Source: Anaerolineaceae bacterium UBA700 (GTDB lineage Bacteria > Chloroflexota > Anaerolineae > Anaerolineales > Anaerolineaceae). From it: 27,918 nt of DNA. Where the stretch lies: contig DBMK01000278.1 of the NCBI GenBank assembly GCA_002298885.1, forward strand, positions 1-27,918. The letters are read 5' to 3'. Made by a program: the position numbers and the translations under genes. Each line of letters opens with the position of its first letter. Position 1 is the first letter of the stretch. The notes under the pieces were generated by a model. It was not told where the DNA came from. It ran no database searches and saw only the letters and a program-made list of their open reading frames with translations. Below, in pieces: positions 16,015-24,506 of the stretch.

Positions 16015-16830
16015 TTACTCCGCGTCCAACTGTGCCTGGTATTTCTGCAAATCCTCTGTCGGTTTGGGGAACTGCGGGTTCAAATCCTTCAGCGCTTTGA
16101 CGATCACACTGGCGACCACCAGGTTGCGGTACCAGTTATGGTTCGCGGGGACTACGTACCACGGAGCGTAATCTGTGCTGGTTTTTTCGAGCACGTCCTC
16201 ATAGGCGCGCATGTACTCCGGCCAGAGCTTGCGTTCGGGCAGGTCGGAAGCGCTTAATTTCCACTGCTTTTTGGGATCGTCCAGCCTTTCCTGCAGCCGT
16301 TCTTTTTGAGTCTTCAAGTCTATGTGCAGGAAGAATTTGATAATGGTCGTGCCTTCATCCACCAGCATGCGCTCGAAGGCGTTGATCTGGTCGAATCGCT
16401 TCTTCCAAACTGCTTCGGGGACAAAATTGTGCACGCGCACCACCAGCAGGTCTTCGTAGTGAGAGCGATTGAAGACCACCACTTCCCCCTTTGCAGGCAC
16501 CTGGGAGTGGATACGCCACAAGTAATCGTGCGCTGCCTCGTAAACCGAGGGGACCTTGAAGCTGGAAACCTTTACCCCTTGCGGATTCGTCCCCTCGAAC
16601 ACGCTGCGGATGGTGCCGTCTTTGCCGGCTGTATCCATGGCCTGCAGCACAATGAGGAATTTGTGCTTGTTCTCGGCGTACAGAATCTCCTGCAGCTCGT
16701 CCAGCTCCATGCGCAGCTCAGCCATTTTTGCCAGGGCGCTGTCCTTATCGCGGTCCCAGCCGCTGCGGTCGTCAGGATCGAAATCCTTCAAAGATACTTT
16801 TTGTCCCTCTTTAATTCGGTATCTGTCCAT
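16015..16830 (-). CDS. ppk2: PPK2-family polyphosphate:nucleotide phosphotransferase
   Basis: PPK2 enzymes move phosphate between polyphosphate and nucleotides, in the cytosol. The 271-residue protein has the Walker-A-like motif MDTAGKDG (residues 65-72), the following IRSVFEGTNPQGVKVSSFKVP stretch, the RSHYEDLLV segment, and the arginine-rich lid region RLQERLDDPKKQWKLS. This matches the one-domain, roughly 270-residue group that includes AMP- and ADP-phosphorylating members; which nucleotide is used cannot be read from the sequence. The ATG at 16830 has GAGGA four bases upstream; an earlier ATG at 16866 has no ribosome site. It diverges from the threonine synthase, with promoters that overlap. 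Confidence 0.9.
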   Translation of the reverse strand: MDRYRIKEGQKVSLKDFDPDDRSGWDRDKDSALAKMAELRMELDELQEILYAENKHKFLIVLQAMDTAGKDGTIRSVFEGTNPQGVKVSSFKVPSVYEAAHDYLWRIHSQVPAKGEVVVFNRSHYEDLLVVRVHNFVPEAVWKKRFDQINAFERMLVDEGTTIIKFFLHIDLKTQKERLQERLDDPKKQWKLSASDLPERKLWPEYMRAYEDVLEKTSTDYAPWYVVPANHNWYRNLVVASVIVKALKDLNPQFPKPTEDLQKYQAQLDAE

Positions 16831-16886
16831 GCCATCCTCGCATTTGCCAGAGTCTGAAAGAACCATACGGTCTTGGTGTTGCTAAC

Positions 16887-16915
16887 AGTATAATTCAATT
16901 TATGATCCAAACCAA
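16887..16915 (-). promoter_or_regulatory. Possible PPK2 promoter, overlapping the opposite promoter
   Basis: On the minus strand TTGGTT (16915-16910) and TATACT (16892-16887) are 17 bases apart, giving a start near 16880 and a leader of about 50 bases. The -10 box shares bases with the plus-strand TATAAT at 16889-16894, so the two polymerases would compete. Confidence 0.35.
16889..16894 (+). promoter_or_regulatory. -10 box of threonine synthase, suggesting a leaderless mRNA
   Basis: A perfect TATAAT lies only seven bases before the ATG at 16902, so transcription should begin at or within a base of the start codon. There is no Shine-Dalgarno sequence upstream and no good -35 box at 17 bases. 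Confidence 0.45.
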
Positions 16916-18080
16916 TTTCTCCCTCCTTAGCCATCTGGAATGCTCGTTTTGCCATAAGAAATTCGATCCTTCACTCCTTCAAACCTACTGCAAGGACTGC
17001 AATGCGCCGCTCGTCTCGGTCTATGACCTTGGGAATGGCCTAGACACAGCCCTGCGCGACTCAATCCGAGTCCGCCCGCGGGGAATGTGGCGCTGGCACG
17101 AGTTGCTGCCTGTCGGCCGGCCCGAGTCCATCGTTACCCTTGGCGAAGGCGATTCGCCCATACTGCCAGTGCCGCGCCTGGCCGACGCGCTCTCTATGCA
17201 AAGTTTGTACCTTAAAGATGAAGGGCTGAATCCAACCGGCAGCTTCAAAGCGCGCGGTCTTGCGGCAGCCATATCAAAAGCCCGGGAACTTGGGATTGAA
17301 AAAGTGATCATCCCCACCGCTGGCAATGCCGGAGGCGCCCTGGCAGCCTACGCCAGCCGGGCCGGGATGCAGGCCTGCGTCTTCATGCCCCGCGATACTC
17401 CCCAGGCCAACATCGAAGAATGCCGGATCACCGGCGCCCAGGTCGAGCTGGTCGATGGGTTGATCAGCGACGCCGGCCGCCTGGCTGCGCAGAAATCCCA
17501 GGCCGAAGGATGGTTCGACGTATCCACCTTTAAGGAGCCCTATCGCCTGGAAGGGAAAAAGGTCATGGGCTTCGAGATCGCCGAGCATTTCGAGTGGCGG
17601 CTGCCGGACGTGATCCTCTACCCCACCGGCGGCGGCACCGGTCTGGTCGGAATCTGGAAGGCCTTCCAGGAGCTGGCCGACCTGGGCTGGTTGGACACCT
17701 CCAGCCGGCCGCGTATGGTTGCAGTGCAGGCCGTGGGCTGCGCCCCGGTGGTCAAGGCCTTTGCCTCCGGCGCCGATACGTGCGAATTTTGGCCCGGCGC
17801 GCACACTGCCGCCTCCGGCTTGCGCGTCCCGAAACCCTTCGCCGACCGTTTGATTCTACAGGTCCTGCGTGACAGCCAGGGGACAGCCGTAGCAGTAAGC
17901 GAGGATGAAATCCGCTCTGCCCAATCCCTGCTGGCGCGCCGGGAAGGGATTTTTGCCGCTCCGGAAGGCGCCGCAACGTTGGCCGGGTTGATCGGCCTCA
18001 AGAACAGCGGTTGGATCCAACCCGACCAACAGGTTTTGCTCTTGAATACCGGGACCGGGTTGAAATATATCAACCCATAA
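16902..18080 (+). CDS. thrC: Threonine synthase (PLP-dependent, zinc-ribbon N-terminus)
   Basis: Threonine synthase converts O-phosphohomoserine to threonine with pyridoxal phosphate. The 392-residue protein opens with a four-cysteine zinc-ribbon-like element (Cys14, Cys17, Cys30, Cys33), common in one threonine synthase group. The PLP lysine motif TGSFKARG (Lys116), the TAGNAGGALAAYASRAG substrate loop and the phosphate-binding PTGGGTGL loop follow. Other fold-type II enzymes share these motifs, but the ribbon plus the LGEGDSP segment point to threonine synthase. There is no ribosome binding site; a TATAAT box seven bases before the ATG suggests leaderless translation. A shared terminator follows. 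Confidence 0.88.
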   Translation: MIQTNFSLLSHLECSFCHKKFDPSLLQTYCKDCNAPLVSVYDLGNGLDTALRDSIRVRPRGMWRWHELLPVGRPESIVTLGEGDSPILPVPRLADALSMQSLYLKDEGLNPTGSFKARGLAAAISKARELGIEKVIIPTAGNAGGALAAYASRAGMQACVFMPRDTPQANIEECRITGAQVELVDGLISDAGRLAAQKSQAEGWFDVSTFKEPYRLEGKKVMGFEIAEHFEWRLPDVILYPTGGGTGLVGIWKAFQELADLGWLDTSSRPRMVAVQAVGCAPVVKAFASGADTCEFWPGAHTAASGLRVPKPFADRLILQVLRDSQGTAVAVSEDEIRSAQSLLARREGIFAAPEGAATLAGLIGLKNSGWIQPDQQVLLLNTGTGLKYINP

Positions 18081-18085
18081 ATAAA

Positions 18086-18124
18086 AAAAAATAGCCGGCT
18101 TCGACGTGGCCGGCCATTTTCTTA
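18086..18124. terminator. Bidirectional terminator between thrC and the nitroreductase gene
   Basis: GCCGGC (18094-18099) pairs with GCCGGC (18109-18114), extended by AAT/ATT. A T-rich tail follows on the plus strand, and the A-run at 18081-18091 supplies a U-run on the minus strand. It lies between converging genes. Confidence 0.7.
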
Positions 18125-18130
18125 TAACAT

Positions 18131-18700
18131 CTATCCGATAATAATGTCTTCGATAGCCCGCTTGGGCACGTGGTGCACGCCATCGGCGTCGCGCCAGTAC
18201 TTGATATCGCCGTCCTGCCCGACTGGCTCGATGACCACCTTTTCCCGCGGCTTGCCCAGGGCAATCACCAGCAGCACTTCAAACTGGTCCGAAATATTAA
18301 GTGATTGGACCAGGGTTGGCTTCTGGATGGAGGTCAGCATGCAGGCTCCCAGCCCAGCCTCGTTGGCCCCCAGCACGATGGACTGCGCCGCGATCCCCGG
18401 ATCGATCCCGTAGGTCAGGCTGATCGATTTATCTCCCAGCACGATAATATAGGCCGCCGGCCGCTCGCCGATTTTGGGCCCGCCCCAATCTTTCAGATAT
18501 CCCGCCCATGCAAGTGTGGCAAATATCTTTGCATTTTTTTCGGGTTCGTTGGAAAGAATGTATTTCAATGGTTGTGCGTTGCGCGCCGACGAGGACACCC
18601 TTGCCAGGTCGACCAGTTGTTTGAGCGTATCCAGCTCGACCTTCTGGTCTTCGTAAAACCTGCGGGTGCTGCGGCTTTTTTCGATTAGGTCTCGGATCAT
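18131..18700 (-). CDS. Nitroreductase-family flavoprotein
   Basis: The 189-residue protein has the nitroreductase N-terminus IRDLIEKSRSTRRFYED, with the basic residues that contact FMN, then SSSARNAQPLKYIL and the late GANEAGLGACML segment usual in this fold. Members reduce nitro groups, quinones or flavins with NAD(P)H as dimers; the physiological substrate here cannot be told. GGAGG ends five bases before the ATG at 18700, which fixes the start; the frame extends to 18730 without support. It follows the glycerate kinase gene by 41 bases and is probably co-transcribed with it. Confidence 0.85.
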   Translation of the reverse strand: MIRDLIEKSRSTRRFYEDQKVELDTLKQLVDLARVSSSARNAQPLKYILSNEPEKNAKIFATLAWAGYLKDWGGPKIGERPAAYIIVLGDKSISLTYGIDPGIAAQSIVLGANEAGLGACMLTSIQKPTLVQSLNISDQFEVLLVIALGKPREKVVIEPVGQDGDIKYWRDADGVHHVPKRAIEDIIIG

Positions 18701-18741
18701 ACTTCCCTCCAATAGGTATAACGCCTTCATTCGTATTTATT

Positions 18742-20109
18742 TTAACGAATAATCAGGATTTGTATATCGCAAACGTTGGTCCGAGTTGGCCCGGTCTTCA
18801 ATAAACCGTCGATTTGCTTGAACAAATTGTACGAGTCGTTGTTCGCCAGGTATTTTCCAATTTCCAGCCCTATCATTCTCGCAGCTTCCAGCAGCCCCAG
18901 TGACGCAAATGCGCCGGCTGCATCGGTCGGTCCATCGCTGCCATCGGTGGATGCCGCCAGGAAGGTGATTCCGGCGCATTGGGCGGGGTCTTTTTCCATT
19001 TCATATAAAAACGACAAGGCCATTTCCTGGTTCCGGCCGCCCAGACCATTCCCGTGCAAGGTGACCGTTGTCTCTCCCCCGGCGATAATGCAGGCTGGTT
19101 TACGCACTAACAAATCCTGTTTGCGGACGTCTCTGGCGATGCCAAGCAAGAACTTCGCCGCCTCGCGCGCCTCGCCCACCAATTGAGAGCTTAGGACTGC
19201 CGTATGGTAACCCAGGCGGCGCGCTTTCTCCGCCGCTGCTCCCAGGGCGCGCACGTTCGTCCCGATGAGCAGGTTGCGGGACGAGGCAAAGACTGGGTCG
19301 CCTGCCTTGGGTGTCTCGGGGACCTTGCCCGCAAGCCCCAGTTCGAAATAATCCAGCACGGCCTGGGGCAGTTGGCTGCGGATGCCGTAGCGCTCTGCGA
19401 TTTCCTGCGCTGCGCGGAACGTGGTCTGGTCGGGGGCGGTCAATCCGGAGGCAATCGTGTCCAGGCGGTCGCCCACGACGTCCGAAAGGATCAAGGTCAG
19501 CGAGCGCGCCGGCTGGATAGCGCGCAGGAACTGCCCGCCCTTCAGGAGCGACAGGTGTTTACGGATGCAGTTGATTTCATTGATCGTCGCCCCGCATGCT
19601 AGCAGCGCCTCGGTCGTCCGGCGCAGATCTTCCAAAGTGATTTGCACTTGGCGGTTTTCGACTTCAAAGGCAGGTAAAACCTCGCACAACGCTGACCCAC
19701 CTCCCGAGACCAGAACGATCGCCAGGGTCTTTTCGTTAAAACTACGCCCTAGCTCCAGCATTTCCTGCCCGGCGCGCAGGCTGTTCTCGTCCGGCACCGG
19801 GTGGCCGGCCTCGATAATGTGGATCCTACGCAGCGTTTCAGCATAACCATATTTTGTCGCGATGATTCCGCCTGTCAGGCTCTCTGCCAGGATTTCTTCC
19901 ATCGCCCGGGCCATCGGCGCCGCCGCCTTGCCGACCCCCAGCACGTAAATCCGCTCGATTTGCGCCAGGTCAATCCATTCCTCTTCTGTTTCCGTGTGCG
20001 CCGTCAGGCCGCCGCCCTCCACGAGCACACAGTCCTTGAGCATAGCATACGGGTCCACTCTTGCCAGCCCCGCTCGAAAAATCGCCTCCAGATCAGAAAA
20101 TTCATTCAT
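18742..20109 (-). CDS. Glycerate 2-kinase, MOFRL family
   Basis: MOFRL-family (class II) glycerate kinases turn D-glycerate and ATP into 2-phosphoglycerate. The 455-residue product has the two-domain layout: the N-terminal DUF4147 region with VLGVGKAAAPMARAMEE and the LVSGGGSALCEVL loop, and the C-terminal MOFRL domain with IIAGGETTVTLHGNGLGGRNQEMAL and AASTDGSDGPTDAAGAF. Full length suggests an intact enzyme. AGG lies seven bases before the ATG. It could feed glycerate from serine, glyoxylate or sugar-acid breakdown into glycolysis; no pathway partners lie beside it except the nitroreductase downstream. Confidence 0.9.
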   Translation of the reverse strand: MNEFSDLEAIFRAGLARVDPYAMLKDCVLVEGGGLTAHTETEEEWIDLAQIERIYVLGVGKAAAPMARAMEEILAESLTGGIIATKYGYAETLRRIHIIEAGHPVPDENSLRAGQEMLELGRSFNEKTLAIVLVSGGGSALCEVLPAFEVENRQVQITLEDLRRTTEALLACGATINEINCIRKHLSLLKGGQFLRAIQPARSLTLILSDVVGDRLDTIASGLTAPDQTTFRAAQEIAERYGIRSQLPQAVLDYFELGLAGKVPETPKAGDPVFASSRNLLIGTNVRALGAAAEKARRLGYHTAVLSSQLVGEAREAAKFLLGIARDVRKQDLLVRKPACIIAGGETTVTLHGNGLGGRNQEMALSFLYEMEKDPAQCAGITFLAASTDGSDGPTDAAGAFASLGLLEAARMIGLEIGKYLANNDSYNLFKQIDGLLKTGPTRTNVCDIQILIIR

Positions 20110-20524
20110 AGATAAACCTGTTTTTAATTGTTTGGTTCAAATATTTTAACTCCATCTCTCGCCCTTGCCAAAAAACCAATCTCATTTTTTACCCTTTCCA
20201 TTCTACTGGTCAACCATTGGTAGGGGCACGAGGGTAGTTTCCAGAGCTCACATCCTGAATGATCCCCTGTGCCCCTACGGATCGCTAAGATCCGCCGCCG
20301 AACGCCGAGCGGCCTTTTGAATCACGGGATTGAAGACCGGTGGTCTTTATCGGATGTTATGAATAGTAGTTGTAATATTATTTTTTCCGTCAAATCGGGA
20401 TTCATTGATGATTAACGATACTGAGATCCCCTCGGGGCTCCATGATATATTTTATCTGCTAACCTTAAAAGGGCAGCCGCAGATTATGTATTGATTGCTT
20501 CACTCAATTTAAGAGCCATAAATT
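20110..20524. other. 415-base intergenic region with palindromic elements
   Basis: The gap separates divergent genes. It holds a dispersed-type inverted repeat, GTAGGGGCAC (20220-20229) with GTGCCCCTAC (20269-20278), and a small hairpin AAGACC-GGT-GGTCTT (20333-20347). The 3' part is AT-rich and should contain the ubiD promoter, but I could not pick convincing -35 and -10 boxes. I see no gene here. Confidence 0.5.
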
Positions 20525-21835
20525 ATGTCGTTCCGAAGCTACCTCCAAACCCTTGAAGCTCAAAACCACCTGTTGCGAATCGCAGAGCCGATCTCCAAAA
20601 CCTACGAAATCGCAGGTGTGCTCAAGAAACTGGAACCCCAACCGGTCCTCTTCGAAACCGTCAAAGAATCCGCATTCCGGGTCGTTGGAAACCTGATCGG
20701 CACCAAGGCTGCCTTTGCCGACTATTTCGGCATCCCCGTTTCGCAGATCATCCCCACCCTGGCCGAGGCCATAGAGAATCACCGCCCGTGCGAGATCATC
20801 AGGGACGCCCCCTGCCAGGAAGTTGTCGAGCCGGAACCGGACCTGGACTGCCTGCCCATCCTGCGCCACTGCGAACGGGACGGCGGGAATTACATCAGTT
20901 CCGGTGTCTTCATTGCCGCCCACCCCCGATACGGTCAAAATGCCGATTTCCATCGCTGCATGCAGCTTTCCAACACCGAGATGGCCGTGCGCGTGGTGCG
21001 CTCGCGCCACTTTGATGCCTTCCTGAATGACCGCAAGCAGCTTGACGTGGCCATCTGTGTTGGCAATTCCCCTGCCGTGCTGGCTGCCGCGGCCACCTCG
21101 GTCGAGATGGGCGTCGACGAGCTCGAGATTGCCAACGCCCTCGAGTCCCTTCACGTCGTAAAAGCCAGGACCGTCGATGTGTACGTGCCCGCCGAAACGG
21201 AATTCGTCCTGGAAGGAACAGTTTATTTGGACCGCCTACATGCCGAGGGGCCGTTTGTAGACCTCACTGAGACCTACGATACTGTACGCCAGCAGCCGGT
21301 CTTTGTGCTCAAAGCGCTCACCCATCGCAAGGACGCCATCTGGCACGCCCTGCTGCCGGGAGCCCTCGAACACAAGCTGCTCATGGGCATGCCGCGCGAG
21401 CCAACTATCTTCAAGCATGTCAACCGGGTGGTGCGCTGCCTGGACGTAAACGTCAACCCGGGCGGCGCTTCCTGGCTGCACGCCATCGTTCAGATCGACA
21501 AACAATCTGAAGACGATGGCAAGAAAGCCATCCTGGCGGCATTCGAGGGCCATCATTCCTGCAAGCACGTTTTCGTCGTAGATGGCGACGTCGATATCTA
21601 CGATCCGCTCAGCGTGGAATGGGCAATGGCGACCCGCTTCCAGGGCGATCGCGACCTGGTTGTAATGGAACGCAAGCCTGGTTCCAGCCTGGATCCCTCC
21701 GCCGACCCAGCCACCTATGCCACCACTCGCCTCGGTTTCGACCTGACCAAACCCCTCCATACCACCGGCAAATCTTTCGATAAAGCCCCCTTTCCCGATA
21801 TCGACTTACAAAATTTTATTAAATCGATCCACTAA
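20525..21835 (+). CDS. UbiD-family decarboxylase, possibly anhydromevalonate phosphate decarboxylase
   Basis: UbiD enzymes are prenylated-FMN-dependent decarboxylases. The 436-residue protein starts with the family N-terminus MSFRSYLQTLE and has LRHCERDGGNYISSGVFIA, the MQLSNTEMAVRVVRSRHFD segment with the cofactor-site arginine region, and the later GGASWLHAIVQI stretch. Near residue 240 it reads AEGPFVDLTETYD, where canonical UbiD has a GE-TGYY type loop, so it belongs to a different subgroup. The two next genes encode aconitase X, whose archaeal form makes trans-anhydromevalonate 5-phosphate, the substrate of a UbiD homologue. I therefore infer a role in isopentenyl phosphate formation. 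Aromatic-acid decarboxylation is the alternative. The ribosome site is weak, and no ubiX partner is in the window. Confidence 0.88.
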   Translation: MSFRSYLQTLEAQNHLLRIAEPISKTYEIAGVLKKLEPQPVLFETVKESAFRVVGNLIGTKAAFADYFGIPVSQIIPTLAEAIENHRPCEIIRDAPCQEVVEPEPDLDCLPILRHCERDGGNYISSGVFIAAHPRYGQNADFHRCMQLSNTEMAVRVVRSRHFDAFLNDRKQLDVAICVGNSPAVLAAAATSVEMGVDELEIANALESLHVVKARTVDVYVPAETEFVLEGTVYLDRLHAEGPFVDLTETYDTVRQQPVFVLKALTHRKDAIWHALLPGALEHKLLMGMPREPTIFKHVNRVVRCLDVNVNPGGASWLHAIVQIDKQSEDDGKKAILAAFEGHHSCKHVFVVDGDVDIYDPLSVEWAMATRFQGDRDLVVMERKPGSSLDPSADPATYATTRLGFDLTKPLHTTGKSFDKAPFPDIDLQNFIKSIH

Positions 21836-21868
21836 TTACACGAATTTGAAATAATAATGAACACGAAT
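21834..21868. repeat. Diverged copy of the ACGAATT-type repeat
   Basis: Starting within the ubiD stop codon, ATTACACGAATT is followed by a spacer and ATGAACACGAAT, the same pattern as the units at 14148-14361 (ATTACACGAATT, then ATGAGCACGAAT). The rest of the 176-base gap to the aconitase X gene is AT-rich, with short GAAAATCGAAA-type tandem repetition (about 21937-21965). Confidence 0.5.
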
Positions 21869-22011
21869 AAATCACAATATAAAAAGGCCCCACACCCCGA
21901 CCGCCCTTTACCGGAAGAAAGCAAATCAACCGAAATCGAAAATCGAAATTTGAAAATCGAAAATATTTCTAAACAATCTAAAATCTAAAATCAATATTCT
22001 GAAATTATTCA

Positions 22012-23232
22012 ATGTTTCTTTCTCCCCTCCAACAGTCTCTTCTCACCTCTTCTTCTCCCGCCATGCGCAAGTCGATGCAGATCCTCGTTGCCCTCGGCAA
22101 AATTTATAACGCCAGGCAGATGATCCCCGTCGCCTCGGTGCAGGTTGCCGGGGTGAGTTACGACAACCTGGGGGAGGCGGGATTGGAATTCCTGGCCGAG
22201 ATGGCCGCCGGTGGAGCGCATGCCCAGGTGTTGACCACGCTCAACCCCGCCGGAATGGACATCGACGCCTGGCAAGGCCTGGGGATCGAGCCGGAATTTG
22301 CAGCCCGCCAACAGCAGGTGATCGAGGCCTTTACCCGCATGGGCATTTTGCCCACCTGTACCTGCACGCCCTACCTGGTGGGCAACCTGCCCCACTTTGG
22401 CGAGCACGTCGCCTGGGCGGAGAGCAGCGCCGTATGTTTCGCCAATTCGGTCCTGGGCGCCCGCACCAACCGCGAGGGCGGCCCCAGCGCACTGGCCTCG
22501 GCCCTCACCGGCCTGACACCGGAATATGGTTACCACCTGGAAGAGAACCGCCGCCCAACCCTCACCGTCGACTTGCAAGCCGGCATTTCCGGCAGCCATG
22601 AATTCGGCGCCCTGGGAATTGCAATCGGCCGGGCCATCGAGCGCGCCGGGGTGAAGCCCATCCCCTTCATCCAGGGCATTCCCGCCGCCAGCCTTGAAGA
22701 GCTGAAATCGCTTTGCGCCAGCATGGCCACCTATGGCGGCGCAGCCTTATTCCATATCCAGGGGATCACTCCGGAAGCAGGTCTGTTCGCCCCGCCATCC
22801 ACCGGCATCACGCTCACCCGCCAGGACATCGATTCGGCCATCCAATCCGTTTCCGTCCGATCCCCCGGATCGCAAACCGACGGCTTGCAGGCCTCCTACG
22901 ACTTCGTCACCCTCGGCTGCCCTCACCTCTCGATCCACGAGATCGAGCGCGTCGCCCGCCTGCTGCAGGGGCGCAAAGTGAAGCGCGAGTTCTGGATTAC
23001 CACCGCTCGGCCAACGCGTGCCATCGCCGAGCGCATGGGCTATCTGCGTATCATCGAAGAAGCCGGTGCAAAAGTAGCCGCAGACACCTGTTGCGTGGTC
23101 GCCCCCATAGGGCAGCGCTTTACCTCCGTGGCTACCGACAGCGCTAAAGCCTGTTTTTACGCCGCTGCGAAACATAAATGGGACGCCGCCCTATTACCGT
23201 TCGACCAGGTGGTCGAGGAGGCGTTGAAATGA
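22012..23232 (+). CDS. Aconitase X large (catalytic) subunit
   Basis: AcnX proteins are aconitase-superfamily dehydratases with an iron-sulfur cluster. Known members are archaeal phosphomevalonate dehydratase and bacterial cis-3-hydroxyproline dehydratase. The 406-residue protein has the family N-terminal blocks SMQILVALGKIYNA and LTTLNPAGMD, and candidate cluster cysteines in CTPYL (Cys118), GCPHLSIHE (Cys303) and DTCCVVAP (Cys360 or Cys361). The two-subunit form is shown by the next gene, which overlaps by ATGA. The start ATG has no clear ribosome site, and the 176 bases upstream are low-complexity. With UbiD upstream, conversion of 5-phosphomevalonate to trans-anhydromevalonate 5-phosphate is the favoured role; hydroxyproline breakdown is the alternative, but no proline-related gene is nearby. 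Confidence 0.88.
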   Translation: MFLSPLQQSLLTSSSPAMRKSMQILVALGKIYNARQMIPVASVQVAGVSYDNLGEAGLEFLAEMAAGGAHAQVLTTLNPAGMDIDAWQGLGIEPEFAARQQQVIEAFTRMGILPTCTCTPYLVGNLPHFGEHVAWAESSAVCFANSVLGARTNREGGPSALASALTGLTPEYGYHLEENRRPTLTVDLQAGISGSHEFGALGIAIGRAIERAGVKPIPFIQGIPAASLEELKSLCASMATYGGAALFHIQGITPEAGLFAPPSTGITLTRQDIDSAIQSVSVRSPGSQTDGLQASYDFVTLGCPHLSIHEIERVARLLQGRKVKREFWITTARPTRAIAERMGYLRIIEEAGAKVAADTCCVVAPIGQRFTSVATDSAKACFYAAAKHKWDAALLPFDQVVEEALK

Positions 23233-23621
23233 TCCTCAACGGGCGTTCCATCCATCCCGGCCGCGCCGCAGGAGATGCGCTGTGCACGTCGCAGGGCATC
23301 TCGTTCTTCGGCGGCGTCGACCCCGATACGGGCTGCGTCGTCGAGAAGGGCCACGAACTGTTCGGCCTTTCGATTGCCGGCAAGATACTCGTCTTTCCCA
23401 CCGGCAAAGGTTCCACTGTTGGTTCTTACACGCTGTATCGCTTGAAGAAAAACGGGATGGCTCCTGCCGCCATCCTCAATGCCGAATGTGAGACCATCAC
23501 GGCAGTCGGCTGTATTATTTCCGAGATCCCCTGTCTCGACAAACTCGCCATCAACCAGGTCAAAACCGGCATGCGTTTGCAGATTGATGCAGCCGCGGGC
23601 ACCGTCGAAATCATATCCTGA
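23229..23621 (+). CDS. Aconitase X small (swivel) subunit
   Basis: The 130-residue protein is the swivelling domain of two-subunit AcnX. It starts MILNGRSIHPGRAAGDAL and holds the conserved FPTGKGSTVGSYTLYRL loop, whose Ser62 corresponds to the catalytic serine of aconitase-type enzymes. The ATG at 23229 overlaps the large-subunit stop (ATGA), and GAGGAGG lies seven bases upstream, inside the large-subunit gene, so the subunits should be made in equal amounts. The longer frame from 23178 is not supported. Confidence 0.88.
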   Translation: MILNGRSIHPGRAAGDALCTSQGISFFGGVDPDTGCVVEKGHELFGLSIAGKILVFPTGKGSTVGSYTLYRLKKNGMAPAAILNAECETITAVGCIISEIPCLDKLAINQVKTGMRLQIDAAAGTVEIIS

Positions 23622-23633
23622 AAGGTAACAATA

Positions 23634-24506
23634 ATGGTAGAGCTCCTGGTCGTATCTCTTATCTGGGCCTTTTCATTTGGCCTCATCAAAGACAATCTCG
23701 TATCCGTAGACCCAAACTTCGTGGCGTTCGCCCGCCTTTTTATTTCTTTGCTCGTTTTCCTGCCGTTCGTACGCCTGAAGAACGTAGTCCGTAAAGTGTC
23801 GCTCCAATTGATGCTGGTGGGCGCGATCCAATATGGGCTCATGTACATTACTTATAACCTTTCGTTCCATTACCTCAAGGCTTACGAAGTAGCCCTCTTT
23901 ACAATCTTAACCCCCTTGTACGTTACGCTGGTGGATAATTTATTCCAACGCCGTTTTTTAAAGTTGCAGGGAATCACCACCCTGCTGGCAATTGCCGGCA
24001 CGGCGGTGATTAAGCTCACCGGCGCAGTCCAAAACGACATCTTTCTCGGGTTTTTGATCGTCCAGGTCTCCAACTTGAGTTTTGCCTTCGGCCAGGTTTA
24101 TTACAAAAAGGTCATGGCGCGCTCTCCGCAACTCCGCGACCGCCAGGTGTTTGCGCTGCCTTACCTCGGTGCTGTCATGCTCACTGCCTTCTCGACCACG
24201 GTCTTCGGCGGTTGGTCCTCGCTCAAGCTGGGGAGCACACAGGTCCTTTCGCTGCTTTACCTGGGCGTGATCGCCTCCGGCCTGGGATTCTTCCTCTGGA
24301 ATTACGGGGCGCGCAAGGTTAATAACGGCGCTCTGGCCATCCTGAACAACTTGAAAATCCCCCTGGCGGTCGCTGTTTCGCTGCTGGTATTCGGTGAAAC
24401 GGCCAACATTACCAACCTGCTGATCGGTGGGGCACTGATTGTTATGGCTTTTCTGCTGAACGAATTCTTTGGGAATTTAAAGAAACTGAGAACCCAACGT
24501 GTGTGA
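23634..24506 (+). CDS. EamA/DMT-superfamily membrane transporter
   Basis: The 290-residue protein is very hydrophobic and fits the ten-helix drug/metabolite transporter layout with two EamA repeats: LLVVSLIWAFSFGLIK at the N-terminus, and a second half with LSLLYLGVIASGLGFFLWNYGARKV, the usual EamA string. The final helices end ALIVMAFLLNEFF before a basic tail. It starts 13 bases after the small AcnX subunit with AAGG eight bases upstream, so it is probably co-transcribed. The cargo is unknown; it may have nothing to do with the enzymes before it. The stop codon overlaps the next promoter. Confidence 0.85.
   Translation: MVELLVVSLIWAFSFGLIKDNLVSVDPNFVAFARLFISLLVFLPFVRLKNVVRKVSLQLMLVGAIQYGLMYITYNLSFHYLKAYEVALFTILTPLYVTLVDNLFQRRFLKLQGITTLLAIAGTAVIKLTGAVQNDIFLGFLIVQVSNLSFAFGQVYYKKVMARSPQLRDRQVFALPYLGAVMLTAFSTTVFGGWSSLKLGSTQVLSLLYLGVIASGLGFFLWNYGARKVNNGALAILNNLKIPLAVAVSLLVFGETANITNLLIGGALIVMAFLLNEFFGNLKKLRTQRV

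Noticed and set aside
21936..21990. CRISPR-like short repeats before the aconitase X gene
   Set aside because: The GAAAATCGAAA pattern is irregular low-complexity sequence without spacers of constant length.
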